A DNA stretch of 64,000 nt from Cephaloticoccus capnophilus. GTDB lineage: Bacteria; Verrucomicrobiota; Verrucomicrobiia; Opitutales; Opitutaceae. The notes beneath the pieces were generated by a model. That model made no database searches. It was given only the letters and a program-made list of their open reading frames with translations, and had not been told where the DNA came from. The translations under genes and the position numbers were made by a program. Each line of letters starts with the position of its first letter. Position 1 is the stretch's first letter. Shown one piece after another: positions 22,288 to 31,374 of the stretch. The stretch lies in the NCBI RefSeq assembly GCF_001580045.1, contig NZ_LSZP01000047.1, positions 55,744-119,743 of the forward strand. Direction: 5' to 3'.

Positions 22288-25200
22288 TTAGTCTGCTTTT
22301 GGCGCGAGTGCGGGCTCGGCCCCGATCGTGCCGCGAAGTTCGTCGAGGTAGGCGGGGCTTTGGACGTGGGCGAGTCGCTTGCGTGCGGCGTGGAGGCGCG
22401 TGGCGATGCCGAGGCGTTGGGCCTCGGCGGCGTAGCTATCACGTGCGAGGAAGGCTTCGAGATAGCTGCAGTGTGTGCTCCACTGGGCGGAGTCGATGCG
22501 TTGTTTGGCGGTGAGTCGGTCGTGATACCAGTCGCTGTCGAGGATGGCTGCGGCGTCGAAGCGTGCGCGGAAAGCGGGTGCGGCCAGGGTCTCCCCCTCG
22601 TAGTGGCCGTCGCGCATGAGGTGCAGGAGTGCGCGCAGTGGCGGGCAGGCGAGCGCGATACTGCCGTCGGCGAAGTAGTGCTCCGCGACGGCGCGCTGGG
22701 TGGAGACGATGTTGTCTATCCCGTCGGCGAACTCATCGAGCGATTGCTGCTCGGGGCGCAGCATGTCGTCGGTGAAGATGACGTGCGGGTGGTTAAAGAC
22801 GCGTCCGCAAAAATGGGATACGAAGCGGCGAGTGATGCGGTAGCCGAGTCGGCTGGCGAGAACGCGGCGGCCTGCGTGCTCAAAGTCTTCGCAGCGTTCG
22901 AGGTGGCCTTCGGCGATGAGTGAGGCGGGGACGCGCTCTTGCGGGCCGATCCGGCACCAGACTTCGGGGATGAGCAGGCTGATGTCGTGATCGACGCGCG
23001 CCTTTGGGCCCACGCAGCCTGCCGAGGAAAGGAAGCCTGGGTAGCCGGTGACTGCGTAGGAGACGAGCGTGGCGTTTAGGTCGTAGATGGGCGGCAGCGC
23101 GTTGAAGGGGCCTTTGGTCAGTGCGCCTTCGGAGCCTGCGCCGGTCGTCGACGGCGACTTGCCGGTGAGGCTGCAAATAAACTCCATAAACAGCTCGGGG
23201 AGCTCCATGTAGTGAAGCGGGCCATACACGGCGAGCGAGCGGATGCCGGACTTTGGCGCGGCGGGGTTGTTACGGCGACCCGCGAGCACGGCATTGATTG
23301 GCGTGTGCACGGGTTGGTCGAGCGGGACGCGGCGGGCGAGGTGCAGCCCGATTTTGGCAATGTAGGTTTCGCGTGGGTTGCGCAGGTTGGAGCGGACTTG
23401 CAGGTAACGCGGGTTTTTCGAGGGCTGCCCATCGACGATGCGTGGGTGGGCCGAGGAGACGAAGTAGTCTGGCTTCCCCGAGCAGGCGCGGCGGATGAGT
23501 GCTTGCATGGGCGCGGTGAATTGGTCGAGGCGCAGTGCGTCTTCGACGAGTGCGCGGGCGTCGGCGGGGGTGAGTGCCTCGTAGTTGGAGAAGAAGTTAT
23601 CCTCTTGGGCGAAGTCGCTCTCGGTCTGGTGGTCGTAGCCGCGGCGTATCGCTTCATCGGGCCGCTGGAAGAGCCGGTATTCGCAGTTGTGGACAAATTT
23701 GAGCGAGGGCTCGGCAGTCGTGCTACTGAGTCCGTCGAGCCGGCCGAGGCCGCTCGCGAGTTGCTTGCGGGGGACGACGACGGAGCTGGTGATGTCGTCC
23801 TCGACTTGGATTTTGAGCGCGGGTTGGAAGTCCATCCGCAGCCCAAAGGTGCGCCAACCGCCGTCGGGCAGGAAGCCTACGCGCAGGAAGTTGGCGTCGA
23901 TGCGGTGCCCCTCGAAGCGCAGCTCGTTGGCGGGGGTGCCGTTGACGATATCGACGCCGAAGTGCGTGCGCCAATCGTCGCCCCACTCGGGGCGGTAGAA
24001 GCGTTTGACCGTAAAAACGAGTTCCTTGATGTGCTGTGGGATGGTTTGCAGCCAGTCGTTGTAGTCGGCGGAGAACTCGGCGCGTGAGGGCGTGAGGAGC
24101 TTGATGACCGAGCCGAGCGAGCGCTCGTTGCTGAGGATGGGCCGCTGGTCGCTACCGTGTCTGGTGGTGTCGCGAAAGCGCGTGCTGTAGTCGCGTGCGA
24201 GGAGTTCGGCGACTTGGGTAAAATCGCTTTCAAAATCCATCACGAAGACGGGACCCGCGAGGATGGCGTCGGAGAGGCTTTTGGAGATTTCTGACTTACC
24301 TCCTCCGGAGACGGTGCAGGGCTTGTGCGCGAGCATGCACTCGGCGTTGGTGCCGACGAGGCGCCAAGTGCGGCTGTCGCGCGGCTTTTCGAGGTGCACC
24401 TTATAACCCGAGGGCAAGATGTAGACGTGGCCGGGCCGGAGTAGCTGGGTGACTGTGCGGCCTGCGTGTTGCCAAGTGACCGCGGCGCCGCCGGTCAGCG
24501 TGAAACGCGACTCGGCGGGCACGTAAACGATGTCTGGGTGATCACGGTCGAGCGCGGAGCCGTCGGGCTGGGGCAGGGCGCGGTCGCCGAGTAGCGCGAG
24601 CGCTTCGTCGAGCCGGTGCGGGTATTTTTTGAGGATACGGTTCGCTTTGAAGTCCTCCGAAAGATCGTAGCGAGTGAAGATCAGTGCGCCGCCCGCATGC
24701 TCCTCTTCGGCGAGGCCGTAGAGGTTGGTCGCGTAGCTGATCTGCGTTTTGACCTCTTTTTTGCAGTAACCGAAGTAGTTGTCGGAGAGGAGCGTAATGA
24801 TGACACCGGAGGCGTCGCGCGCGGTGATTTTGAAGGCTTGGCCGTCGTTGTAGAGCTCACTGGGTTCGCGCCAACACATGCCGTCGCGCTGTTGGCGTGG
24901 GCTTGCCTGGTCCCAATGCGGCAGGCCGAGTTCGCGCTTGGTGAGCCGTGTGAGGTGCGGCGCGAGGATGACGCAGCCGGTGTGGCCGCTCCAATGTTCG
25001 GGGTCGAGCGCGGCGTCGTTTTCGGGGAGTCGTGGGTCGCCCGCGTTACCGAAGATGCTTTCGACGAAGTCGAGGTTGCAGACGAGATTTCCCGGCGCGA
25101 AGAAGCGGATCTCCATCGACTTTTCCGGCGAAACACCCGGGACGGCGGGGCAGATGACTGGGCGCAGAAGCAGCGAGAGAAAGCAGCCGGTCGGCTGTGC

Positions 25201-25821
25201 GTGTGCGGCGTGTGCTGGCTTTGGCGTGGTCGAGAGAAAGGGCAGCTCCATGAGCTCGGCGGTCGGTCGCAGCGCGTGGTCGAGCAGGCGGCCAAAGACA
25301 TCGAGCGGCACGGCCTTTTTATCGTCGGGGATGGGCAGCCCGCCTTCGGCGATGTGAAAGAGGCCCTGAGTGGTGCGCCGGTCGCTGCGCGGGTTGTGCA
25401 AGACGCCTTGGCGGACGCGGTAAGAGCTGACGATTGCCGACTCGAAATGGTCGCGGTCGGGCGGCAGCGAAAGCGTCCGCGCCAGTCCGTGGCGATCGAG
25501 GACGAAGGTCGTGTGCGGGAGTTGGGGTGCCCCCTCGCCAAGGAGTCGGTCGAGGTAGTTTTGGATACGTCGGTCAGCGGGGCAAAGAAAGCGCGAGAGC
25601 AGCCGATCTTTTTCGCGGCTTAGCGCGATGAGCCCGCTCGTGAGCGTGTCGAGCGCAGCGGCTCCCTCTTGAAGAGGAAAGGGAGGTAGGCCCAGATAGC
25701 GCAGTCTCAAATTGATGTAGAGAGGCAGCAGGGCTTCATCTTCGGGCGTCGGCGACTCGGTGGAGGCGGAACTGCGTAGCCCTATGCGGCGTAACTCTTC
25801 GGAACTAGGAATGCCGTTCAT
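22288..25821 (-). CDS. Very large conserved protein; candidate diphosphate-type PEP carboxykinase
   Basis: 1177 residues from ATG 25821 (the open frame begins 29 codons earlier, unsupported). No signal peptide or membrane helix is obvious. Notable segments are INLRLRYLGLPPFP near the start, a glycine-rich nucleotide- or phosphate-binding-like stretch TVSGGGKSEISKSL followed by an acidic VMDFESDF, and a conserved-looking SLTGKSPSTTGAGSEGALT. Size, the start motif and the GGGKSE loop fit what I recall of PPi-type PEP carboxykinases (EC 4.1.1.38, about 1100-1200 residues), which interconvert oxaloacetate plus PPi and PEP plus CO2. This is a memory-based guess; otherwise it is a conserved protein of unknown function. 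It is the first gene of a pair with the lactonase. Confidence 0.45.
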   Translation of the reverse strand: MNGIPSSEELRRIGLRSSASTESPTPEDEALLPLYINLRLRYLGLPPFPLQEGAAALDTLTSGLIALSREKDRLLSRFLCPADRRIQNYLDRLLGEGAPQLPHTTFVLDRHGLARTLSLPPDRDHFESAIVSSYRVRQGVLHNPRSDRRTTQGLFHIAEGGLPIPDDKKAVPLDVFGRLLDHALRPTAELMELPFLSTTPKPAHAAHAQPTGCFLSLLLRPVICPAVPGVSPEKSMEIRFFAPGNLVCNLDFVESIFGNAGDPRLPENDAALDPEHWSGHTGCVILAPHLTRLTKRELGLPHWDQASPRQQRDGMCWREPSELYNDGQAFKITARDASGVIITLLSDNYFGYCKKEVKTQISYATNLYGLAEEEHAGGALIFTRYDLSEDFKANRILKKYPHRLDEALALLGDRALPQPDGSALDRDHPDIVYVPAESRFTLTGGAAVTWQHAGRTVTQLLRPGHVYILPSGYKVHLEKPRDSRTWRLVGTNAECMLAHKPCTVSGGGKSEISKSLSDAILAGPVFVMDFESDFTQVAELLARDYSTRFRDTTRHGSDQRPILSNERSLGSVIKLLTPSRAEFSADYNDWLQTIPQHIKELVFTVKRFYRPEWGDDWRTHFGVDIVNGTPANELRFEGHRIDANFLRVGFLPDGGWRTFGLRMDFQPALKIQVEDDITSSVVVPRKQLASGLGRLDGLSSTTAEPSLKFVHNCEYRLFQRPDEAIRRGYDHQTESDFAQEDNFFSNYEALTPADARALVEDALRLDQFTAPMQALIRRACSGKPDYFVSSAHPRIVDGQPSKNPRYLQVRSNLRNPRETYIAKIGLHLARRVPLDQPVHTPINAVLAGRRNNPAAPKSGIRSLAVYGPLHYMELPELFMEFICSLTGKSPSTTGAGSEGALTKGPFNALPPIYDLNATLVSYAVTGYPGFLSSAGCVGPKARVDHDISLLIPEVWCRIGPQERVPASLIAEGHLERCEDFEHAGRRVLASRLGYRITRRFVSHFCGRVFNHPHVIFTDDMLRPEQQSLDEFADGIDNIVSTQRAVAEHYFADGSIALACPPLRALLHLMRDGHYEGETLAAPAFRARFDAAAILDSDWYHDRLTAKQRIDSAQWSTHCSYLEAFLARDSYAAEAQRLGIATRLHAARKRLAHVQSPAYLDELRGTIGAEPALAPKAD

Positions 25822-25886
25822 TTGGGCACAGAGCAAAGCGTGCCTCCAAGGCCTCACCAGAAAAATCGGGGGCGCAACGCGCGGTA

Positions 25887-26000
25887 TTAGGGTCTGTTTC
25901 CGTTTCAAACGTGGCCGCGCTGCTATTTACGGCGCAGCCCGAAGGGACGAGGCATCTGGCTCGCGGCTCGCCACTCACGTGTGCTGCGCACGCTCGCCGC
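25887..26000 (+). repeat. Repeat family D, copy 2
   Basis: Begins TTAGGGTCTGTTTCCG and follows D1 to its end; the differences are mostly transitions. It lies in the 205-base gap between the 5' end of the 1177-residue gene and the 3' end of lolD, and is the only feature I see there. Confidence 0.8.
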
Positions 26001-26026
26001 GTGGGCTTACCAAGGCGAGAGACGCG

Positions 26027-26761
26027 TTATGCGAAAAGCCCGTTGTGGAGGGCGAGGCGGCGGGTGCACTTGGCGGCGTGGGCCGGGTTGTGCGTGACGA
26101 GGAGGAGCGCGGTTTGGCGTTCGCGGCAGAGCCCGAGGAGTAGGTCGATGATTGTGTCGCCTGTGCGTTCGTCGAGGTTTCCTGTGGGCTCGTCGGCAAG
26201 GACGAGTGGCGGCGCAGCGATGAGGGCGCGAGCGATTGCGACGCGTTGGCGTTCGCCGCCCGAAAGCTGTGCGGGCAGGTGATGCGTGCGCTCGCTCAAG
26301 CCGACTTGGGCCAAAAGTTCGTGCGCCCGTGCCTTGGCCTCGCCGCGTGCGAGGCCGCAGATCGCTCCGGCCAAGCGCACGTTCGCCAGCGCATCAATTT
26401 CGGGAACGAGATAGAACGATTGGAAGATGATGCCGCGCAGCTTTCCTAGCTCTCTAGTTTTTAGAAGGCGTGACGGGCCTCCAACGAGAGGCTCGCCAAA
26501 AGAACCGCTCTGCGAGCGCCAGAGCACTTCGCCGGAGTCAGGGGTGTCGAGTCCGGCGAGCAGGTTGAGCAGTGTGGATTTTCCGGCACCGGACTCGCCG
26601 CGAATGCTTATACTCTCGCCTGCGCTCACGGAGAGCGAGGCACCGCGCAGCACGGCGAGTCGCCGGTCACCGCTGGTAAAGGTTTTGTGCAGGTCACGCG
26701 CGACGAGGACGGGTGCCGTCTTTTCTTTAGTGGGGAGCTCGGTTTCTGAGGTGGGCGTCAT
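26027..26761 (-). CDS. lolD: ABC transporter ATP-binding protein, LolD-like
   Basis: ATPase of the inner-membrane complex that releases lipoproteins to the periplasmic carrier. It has 244 residues from ATG 26761; the open frame upstream overlaps the intergenic gap and is low-complexity. Walker A GESGAGKSTLLNLLAGLD, Q-loop in IIFQSFYLVPEIDALANV, signature LSGGERQRVAIARAL, Walker B LVLADEPTGNLDE and switch histidine in LLVTHNPAHA are all intact. A 15-residue insertion (LWRSQSGSFGEPLVG) sits between Walker A and the Q-loop. It follows the lolC-type permease by 68 bases. MacB-type exporters have similar ATPases, so specificity comes from the permease. Confidence 0.88.
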   Translation of the reverse strand: MTPTSETELPTKEKTAPVLVARDLHKTFTSGDRRLAVLRGASLSVSAGESISIRGESGAGKSTLLNLLAGLDTPDSGEVLWRSQSGSFGEPLVGGPSRLLKTRELGKLRGIIFQSFYLVPEIDALANVRLAGAICGLARGEAKARAHELLAQVGLSERTHHLPAQLSGGERQRVAIARALIAAPPLVLADEPTGNLDERTGDTIIDLLLGLCRERQTALLLVTHNPAHAAKCTRRLALHNGLFA

Positions 26762-26829
26762 GGCGGCAGTATCGGGCGTGGTGGCGGGTCGCGAGGCTGC
26801 GGTAGTGGCGGGCGCGTAGTCTGCTTTCC

Positions 26830-28068
26830 TTACTCGGCACGGAGGGCTTCGACGGGGCGCAGCCGCGCCGCTCGCCATGCGGGCAGTAGCCCCGCCAAGG
26901 TCGAGATGACGATTGCGCTTGCGATAATGAGGAGGAGGTCGGCGCGCGCCGTGTGCGCGGGCAGTTGGCTAAATTGGTAAAACCGCGCGAGCACCTCTTC
27001 GCTGCCGGTTAGTTCGGTGAAGACGCGCACGACATCGTTGCGAAAGTGTAGAAAGGTAAGTCCTAGGCCGAGCCCGCAGCCTGTGCCCACGAGGCCGATG
27101 AAGAAGCCTTGAAAACAAAAACAGGCGGCCACTGCCCAAGGCCGTGCACCGAGCGCGCCGAGGAGGCCGATTTCGCGTGTTTTGCGCACCACGGCGATGA
27201 GCAGCGAGCTGGCGACCGAAAAGGCGGATACGACGATGATAAAGGTGAGCAGGAAGAAGATCATGTTCTTCTCCAGTTGGAGGACGAAGAGGAAGTCTTC
27301 GTTGGCATCGAGCCACGAGCGGGCTCGCACGGGCAGGGCCTCGTCGGCGAGTCGCGCGTTGATGCGCGAGGCGACCGCATCGGGGTCGCTGCCTGCGGCG
27401 AGCTTTACGTTAATGCCGTGGACGGCTTCGCCGAGTCCGTAGAGTTCCTGCATGGTGCGCAGCGTCACGAGCGCGAGTGCGTTATCGAGTTGCTGGTGGC
27501 CGATTTCAAAAATCCCCACGACTTCCAGCTCGCGGGGCATGGGGAGTTCCTCGCCTTTGAGTCGTTCGAGGAGGAGCGGCGAGTAGAGGTCTACGCGGCT
27601 GCCGAGCCGTATCCCGAGGCTTTCCGCGAGGGGCGCACTCAAAATGACGCCGTCGTCGTCGAGCGCGTCGAGCGAGCCTGCGCGGACGAAGCGGCGTAGC
27701 GGCACGACCGCTTCAGCGCGTTCGAGGTCGATGCCTTGGATGGCGGGAAACACGGGTTTGCGCGCAAACTCGAGCATCGCAACGCCTTCGGCAAAGGGCG
27801 TTGCAGCGACGACTCCGGGCACCGCCTCGACTTGGGCCAGCACGGCTTCGGGGTCTTGCAAAAGTCCATAGGCGCGAAGCTGCACTTCTCCTTGTGTATC
27901 CACAATCATCTGACGGATTTGGTGGCCGAAGCCGCCCATCACACTGGTCGAGACGATGAGTAGCGCGACGCCGAGCGCCACGCCGAGGACGGAGATGACC
28001 GTGAAAAACGGAAACACCCGCCCTTTCGGGAAGAGTTGTCGGAGTGCGAGGTAAAAGGGCCAAGTCAT
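26830..28068 (-). CDS. lolC: Lipoprotein-releasing permease, LolC/LolE family
   Basis: 412-residue integral membrane protein: one N-terminal helix (FFTVISVLGVALGVALLIV), a large periplasmic domain (about 45-260), then three helices, the FtsX fold of LolC/LolE. Motifs include VLGVALGVALLIVSTSVMGGF, EIGLLGALGARPWAV and the C-terminal SALVISTLAGLLPAW-like stretch ending RPVEALRAE. Only one permease gene is seen next to lolD, which suggests a LolF-type homodimer in place of LolC plus LolE, or a second gene elsewhere. ATG 28068 is preferred over the upstream in-frame start because it gives a compact cytoplasmic tail. Confidence 0.88.
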   Translation of the reverse strand: MTWPFYLALRQLFPKGRVFPFFTVISVLGVALGVALLIVSTSVMGGFGHQIRQMIVDTQGEVQLRAYGLLQDPEAVLAQVEAVPGVVAATPFAEGVAMLEFARKPVFPAIQGIDLERAEAVVPLRRFVRAGSLDALDDDGVILSAPLAESLGIRLGSRVDLYSPLLLERLKGEELPMPRELEVVGIFEIGHQQLDNALALVTLRTMQELYGLGEAVHGINVKLAAGSDPDAVASRINARLADEALPVRARSWLDANEDFLFVLQLEKNMIFFLLTFIIVVSAFSVASSLLIAVVRKTREIGLLGALGARPWAVAACFCFQGFFIGLVGTGCGLGLGLTFLHFRNDVVRVFTELTGSEEVLARFYQFSQLPAHTARADLLLIIASAIVISTLAGLLPAWRAARLRPVEALRAE

Positions 28069-28159
28069 CAGGAAAACGCAGCATGCTGCCTCTCGGGTCA
28101 GCGACCGCAACGGTTTACGTTTTCAGTGGCATGTCGCCCCCGGGGAACCGTGTTTTTTT

Positions 28160-28467
28160 CCACTACGCGTGGGGCGGCAGGCTGTGCCTGCACCCATTCA
28201 ATTTGGGATTTCGCAGCGCGCTATCGCGCGACACCGAAATCCCAAATTTGAAAGCACTCCGCCCTGTCGCGTTGCGACAGGGCGAGGAGTAAAAGGAAAA
28301 GTAGAGTGATAACCCGTTTGGGCGAGGTGGGAAAAATCACTCATAAACTCCCGCCGCCAAGTTTGGGTTCCTTTTCACAGAGCCGCTTGGCTGCTGTGCG
28401 AATGCACGGCAACCAAGCGGCTCTGTAAATGGGTGCAGCGACACGCTGCCGCCCCACGCGGAGTGGG
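28160..28467. repeat. Composite palindromic repeat, copy B (core inverted)
   Basis: Same outer arms and in the same direction as copies A and C (left CCACTACGCG to CACCCATT; right AATGGGTGCAGCGACACG to GAGTGGG). The core between them is reversed: hairpin Y comes first (28200-28248, loop TATC), then hairpin Z (28261-28283), the reverse complement of the conserved centre, and hairpin X last (28377-28426, loop GAAT). The stems of X and Y carry a few mismatches. It occupies the gap between the 5' end of lolC and the 3' end of the response regulator; nothing else is seen in 28069-28510. Confidence 0.85.
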
Positions 28468-28510
28468 ACCTGTGGCGCTGCTATTTTGGCGAGTGGCAGG
28501 CCGCGATTGT

Positions 28511-28894
28511 TTACTGTGCACTTTGGTTTTTAGCGATGAGGGCTTCGATTTTTTCGAGGAGTTTGGGCAGGTCGATGGGTTTGGTTTCGTAGTCGTCGCA
28601 GCCTGCGGCGAGGGCTTGTTCGCGGTCGCCGCGCATGGCGTGGGCGGTGAGTGCGATGACGGGGATGTGGCGTGTGGCCTCGTCGGCCTTGAGTCGTTTG
28701 GTGGCTTCCCAGCCGTCGAGCACGGGCAGGCTCATGTCCATGAGGATGAGGTCGGGTTTACCGCTGAGTGTTTGGTCGATGCCTTGTTGGCCGTCTTCGG
28801 CGAGGAGGACTTGGTAGCCGCGCGTGGCGAGGCGGCGCGAGAGCATGTCGCGGTTCATTTCGTTGTCTTCGACGAGGAGCAGGGTAGCGGGCAT
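28511..28894 (-). CDS. Stand-alone response regulator receiver protein (CheY-like)
   Basis: A 127-residue single REC domain with no output domain. Acidic pocket in LLLVEDNEMNRDML (residues 8-10), phospho-acceptor aspartate near 54 in LILMDMSLPVLDGWE, conserved Thr in IALTAHAM and Lys in YETKPIDLPKLL. The DNEMN and GDREQALAAGCDDYETKPID motifs are typical of receivers partnered with hybrid histidine kinases in phosphorelays. No kinase gene lies in the window. It is on the minus strand, 90 bases after a PEP-CTERM protein gene; cotranscription is possible. Confidence 0.9.
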   Translation of the reverse strand: MPATLLLVEDNEMNRDMLSRRLATRGYQVLLAEDGQQGIDQTLSGKPDLILMDMSLPVLDGWEATKRLKADEATRHIPVIALTAHAMRGDREQALAAGCDDYETKPIDLPKLLEKIEALIAKNQSAQ

Positions 28895-28984
28895 GGCGAG
28901 GAGCAGGGGTGGGTGAGTGAGCGGTCGTGGATGATAGATGCAGCGAAGTCGGCGCGGGGCTTACCCTACGCCGACTCCGTGTAA

Positions 28985-31270
28985 CTACGCATATTTGTTG
29001 GCGACTCGCCGTCTTCGCCAAGCAAAGAATCCGAGTGCGCCCGCGGCTAGGACTGCGCCGGTGGTGCCGGGCTCGGGGGCGCCGTTGTACCAAGTGGGCA
29101 CGATCTCGAAGTAGTCGGCGTTGTAGTCGATGAGGTGGGCGGGGTCTTCGTCGTAGCCGAACTTGATGCGGCCGAGGTATTGGGCGATTTCGGCTTCGGC
29201 GGAGCGGTGGATGAGGAGATGCTTAGTAAGTTCTTCCCAACCGTAGACGATTAGCTCGCTCGTGTTGTCCGCTATGACGATGTGGTCGAAGCCGATGAGG
29301 TCGTTAACGCTGGGGCCGTTTGCGAAATTGAGCGCACAGGCTCCTTCGATGGTGAGGGTGTCGAGGTATTGCTCGACGGAGTAAAGCTCCAGGGAGGTGT
29401 TGGAGTGATCCGGGAATATCCCTTCTCGGATGCGATTTCCGCGCAGGGTCATGGATGCGCTGCGCTGGAGTTGGTTGTCGCCGTAGAGTTCGAGCTTGGC
29501 CCCATCGCGTCCGCCGTTGCCTACGAAGAGGTGGCCGCCGAGGCCGATGCCGTCGCCCCGTCTGGCGAGGATGAGGGTGCCTTCGTGGAGGTAGTGGTCG
29601 CCTCGCAGGGCACTCAGGTCTTTACTTTCCAAGACGAGTGTTCCGTCGCCGCTTTTGACGAGGCCGATGCCGCTGCTGTTACTGGGGAGGGTTTGGCGGA
29701 TGTTGGAGTGGATGCTGAACCAGCCTTTGTAAACGTGGACGAGGAGTTCGCGCTCTGGGGTGAGGAGTTCGCCGCCGTGGATTGCTTGGAGGCCATCACC
29801 GCCAGTGGAGAGTAGGGCACCGGCGTTGAGGGTGAGTTTGGTATGAGCGTCGAGTTGGAGCGAGCTGTCTGCGGCGAAGCGCAGCGAGTTGATGCTGCGG
29901 TCGGTGCTGAGGTATTGGTGGGTAGTGAGCGAGGCGTTGTGCGGGGCTTCCCAAGTGTTGGGGTCGCCGGTGTAGTAGTCGGTGTAGGCGACGAGGTGCT
30001 TGCCTTTGAGCGTGGCGAAGTGTTCACCGTTAACGGTCGCCCAAGGGAGGATGCCGCCTTCGAGTTCGGGCATGGCCCAGGGGCCCGCTCGGTCGCGGAA
30101 TTTGAGCTGTGGGGTGTAGCCGCCGGTGCCGAAGGCGCCGCCCCATGCTGCGTTTGAGTTGGTGAGGTTGAGCGTCGCGCCGCTGTCGCGATATAGGCCG
30201 CCGAGGGTGAGGACGGTGGACTGGCCGGGGCGGTAGTTGGTGACGTCGATCACGTTTGCCCCGCCTAGGAGTTCGATGATGCCCGTGCGCTCGAAGGAGT
30301 TTCCCGACTTTTGCCCCAAGTAGGAGAAGGCGCCGGAGTTGAGGTTGATCGTGGTGAACTGGCTAAGCCGGTTTTCGAGATAGTGGCCACCGAGCGATGA
30401 GGCGTGGTTGCCGAGGTTATCGACTACAAAACGGGCCCCTTGCTCGATAGTGATGGAGTAAAGCCCGTGCAGCGAAGCGCCCACATTTACGCGCAGCTCG
30501 GCTTGGTTTACGGTGAGGTTGCCCTGCCAGTCGTTGTTGGCTGCGCTCAGGTCGGCCACGCCGATGCCCTCGAAAACGAGGTCGCCGTTGGTGAAGCCTT
30601 GGTTGAAGCGAACGGCGGTGCGCCAGCGATCTGCCGGGTTATCAATGAGGCGAATCGTGCGCGGGCCGCCGCCGAGGTCGATTTTCTTGTCCCAGATGAG
30701 CGTGGCATCGGAGTCCACTGTGCCAAAGACGAGCACGTCACTCGCGCCGATGAAGTGCGTGGTTTTTCCCCAGATGAGCGGAAAGGTGTCGCCGTGGACC
30801 CAGAGGAAGCGGTCGCGTCCGTAGGCCGCAAAGCCGCCGCTGCCCGCCCAGCGGATTTGTCCCGCGCTTGTGCCGAGCGTGACGTGCCAGTCGCGCTCTA
30901 GCTCGATGACTTTCCCGTCGCTGATGACGAGCTCGGCGTGGGGCGTGATAGCGTCGCTCTCGGGCTCGGCGAGGTAGTTAAAGAGGTCGGCGGCGAAGTC
31001 CGCGGCGAATTCGGGGGCGGCGGCAGGCGCGGGGAGCCGCTTGAGCGTGGATTGAGGAAAGACAGAGTCGGGCCTTGGGGCTGTTGCTGCTGTGATTTCA
31101 GCCTCGGGCGAAGCGGGAGTTTCTACCTCGGGCCAAGCGGTGTCGCTGCGCCGCGCGGGCGGGGGCAGTAATTGTGCGTGGGCAGTGGCGACCAGCACAG
31201 CCCAAAGTAGGGTGCGAAAACCACGTAAAACAGCAGAAAGCAGGCGCGAAAAGGCGGAGCAAAGAAGCAC
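28985..31270 (-). CDS. Secreted PEP-CTERM protein with autotransporter-like beta repeats
   Basis: 761 residues, GTG start. A signal peptide (about 1-32, LLWAVLVATAHAQ) opens a long beta-rich passenger. Repeated motifs such as GDGTLVLESKDLSALRGDHY, HEGTLILAR and GALLSTGGDGLQ resemble autotransporter-associated strand repeats, which build beta-helices. The C terminus is PEPGTTGAVLAAGALGFFAW followed by RRRR, the PEP-CTERM signal recognised by an exosortase, so the protein should be sorted to the cell surface or extracellular matrix. No exosortase gene is present in the window. The function of the passenger is not known. Confidence 0.85.
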   Translation of the reverse strand: MLLCSAFSRLLSAVLRGFRTLLWAVLVATAHAQLLPPPARRSDTAWPEVETPASPEAEITAATAPRPDSVFPQSTLKRLPAPAAAPEFAADFAADLFNYLAEPESDAITPHAELVISDGKVIELERDWHVTLGTSAGQIRWAGSGGFAAYGRDRFLWVHGDTFPLIWGKTTHFIGASDVLVFGTVDSDATLIWDKKIDLGGGPRTIRLIDNPADRWRTAVRFNQGFTNGDLVFEGIGVADLSAANNDWQGNLTVNQAELRVNVGASLHGLYSITIEQGARFVVDNLGNHASSLGGHYLENRLSQFTTINLNSGAFSYLGQKSGNSFERTGIIELLGGANVIDVTNYRPGQSTVLTLGGLYRDSGATLNLTNSNAAWGGAFGTGGYTPQLKFRDRAGPWAMPELEGGILPWATVNGEHFATLKGKHLVAYTDYYTGDPNTWEAPHNASLTTHQYLSTDRSINSLRFAADSSLQLDAHTKLTLNAGALLSTGGDGLQAIHGGELLTPERELLVHVYKGWFSIHSNIRQTLPSNSSGIGLVKSGDGTLVLESKDLSALRGDHYLHEGTLILARRGDGIGLGGHLFVGNGGRDGAKLELYGDNQLQRSASMTLRGNRIREGIFPDHSNTSLELYSVEQYLDTLTIEGACALNFANGPSVNDLIGFDHIVIADNTSELIVYGWEELTKHLLIHRSAEAEIAQYLGRIKFGYDEDPAHLIDYNADYFEIVPTWYNGAPEPGTTGAVLAAGALGFFAWRRRRVANKYA

Positions 31271-31374
31271 AGCCGGTCAGTAGAGCCCAACGCTGTGCTG
31301 TGCTTTAGACCGTAAACGCCCCCGATCTTTTTCTTAGCCGCTGCGGGGAACTACTCGGGCGCACTCCGGCAACT

